A DNA stretch of 64,000 bases from Rhynchopus sp. YZ270_cl-10 (lineage: Eukaryota > Euglenozoa > Diplonemea > Diplonemida > Diplonemidae), in NCBI GenBank assembly GCA_964035575.1, contig OZ037855.1, positions 1,550,001 to 1,614,000 of the forward strand, read 5' to 3'. Under the pieces are notes generated by a model that was not told where the DNA came from, made no database searches, and saw only the letters and a list, made by a program, of their open reading frames with translations. Every line of letters starts with the position of its first letter. Position 1 is the first letter of the stretch. A program made the translations under genes and the position numbers. Of the stretch, positions 63,437 to 64,000 are shown in pieces.

Positions 63437-64000
63437 AGACGTCTTCCACCATGCACTGAGGAGATAATGATCCAACAATTTACAAGAAAGATTACTTAAC
63501 CTACTGCTGGAAATTGCCAGGTCGTAGTAACACACAAAGTGTGCCTCCGTTCGGGAAGACCGGATATTCTAGAGACCAAAAAGGCCTCAAGAATATCTTC
63601 CGGTAGTCAAGGTATAACCGAGTGAACGGCCCAAGACCCCCGTGGAGAAGTTAAATGTTGTAATGCTATCAAGTAGAAACTGCGAACACTGTCTTACCCT
63701 CCTCAATACATGGTGGAATATTTCTTTGACAACAAACCGAGCTCAAGAGTTTTTAAACTTCCCTGAGGGAATGCGAGACGCAAAATTTACCACCAGACCC
63801 TGTCTTCGTGCACCTTCGGTGCAACGCTGCAGACAGGCCAAACTGCGTTGGACTCAGAGGAATGCCTGCTGTGCAGTGTATCAATGAGAACCAAGTCCCA
63901 GCAACAAGGGGCGCCTTTTGGCGGGCGTTGTTGAGGGTGTTTGGGGTGCAAAGTTTTCCACAATTTTGATGCGCGGGTACAGAAGTGTTGTCTTGTTCTT
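63437..64000 (-). mobile_element. Second copy of the 8060-9903 element, cut by the window end
   Basis: 63437-64000 matches the reverse complement of 8889-9470, including CCAGCAACAAGGGGCGCC and the CTGGAAATTGCCAGGTCG region. The copy lacks about 60 bp relative to 9110-9205 and has many point differences, so this family is not recent. Its left boundary near 63437 does not show the 182-bp terminal repeat. Confidence 0.8.

Noticed and set aside
1-64000. tRNA, rRNA and known small-nuclear RNA genes
   Set aside because: Looked for characteristic boxes and conserved cores by eye and saw none; a covariance search could still find diverged ones.

Overview
The window looks like nuclear DNA of a unicellular eukaryote. 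The best fit, by inference only, is a euglenozoan, perhaps a diplonemid. Every credible host gene lies on the + strand. Most are single long GC-rich reading frames (194 to 1247 codons) separated by T/A-rich, homopolymer-laden spacers. Nearly every start codon is preceded within about 5-100 bp by a pyrimidine stretch and an AG, as expected for spliced-leader addition. No spliced-leader gene is visible, so trans-splicing is inferred. Three genes have conventional introns, and four of the five donors read GTATG(A/T).

Layout. 1-17,000 is repeat-rich spacer with two inverted-repeat elements (601-2281 and 8060-9903) and many short sense-strand hairpins. 17,035-22,588 carries a PYROXD2-like oxidoreductase and a basic helical protein. 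23,458-26,550 is a three-exon gene built by exon-intron duplication, with a decayed extra unit downstream. 28,211-31,774 encodes a large protein with an apparently degenerate GBP-like GTPase domain followed by two copies of a helical plus glycine-rich hydrophobic module. 31,800-35,100 is a nest of giant palindromes and a small inverted-repeat transposon. 35,182-37,845 encodes a GBP/atlastin-type GTPase with intact G motifs and a C-terminal CaaX box. 38,361-40,627 is a TTA-flanked inverted-repeat element carrying a minus-strand reading frame. 41,306-42,266 holds two related microsatellites. 42,669-49,748 encodes two very large proteins, one with EF-hand/p25-like and IPT-like segments and one largely disordered with a single membrane span. 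49,749-53,800 is spacer. 53,849-59,019 is a gene-dense block: a small spliced membrane protein, a spliced mitochondrial-carrier-like protein, a leucine-rich-repeat protein and a DNAJC22-like TM2/J-domain protein. 59,020-64,000 is spacer with a G-rich minisatellite, a hAT-type MITE with an 8-bp target duplication, and a second copy of the interior of the 8060-9903 element.

Two observations stand out. First, at least 21 short hairpins, all in the sense orientation, share a roughly 7-nt loop (ACGAGAG-like) and a TTCATCTT tail, while their stems change with compensation. A second family of at least five longer hairpins behaves the same way. Both look like structured RNA elements rather than simple repeats. 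Second, an intact GBP-like GTPase and a separate pseudo-GTPase with duplicated glycine-rich hydrophobic segments lie next to each other, suggesting a membrane-acting pair whose function cannot be read from sequence alone.
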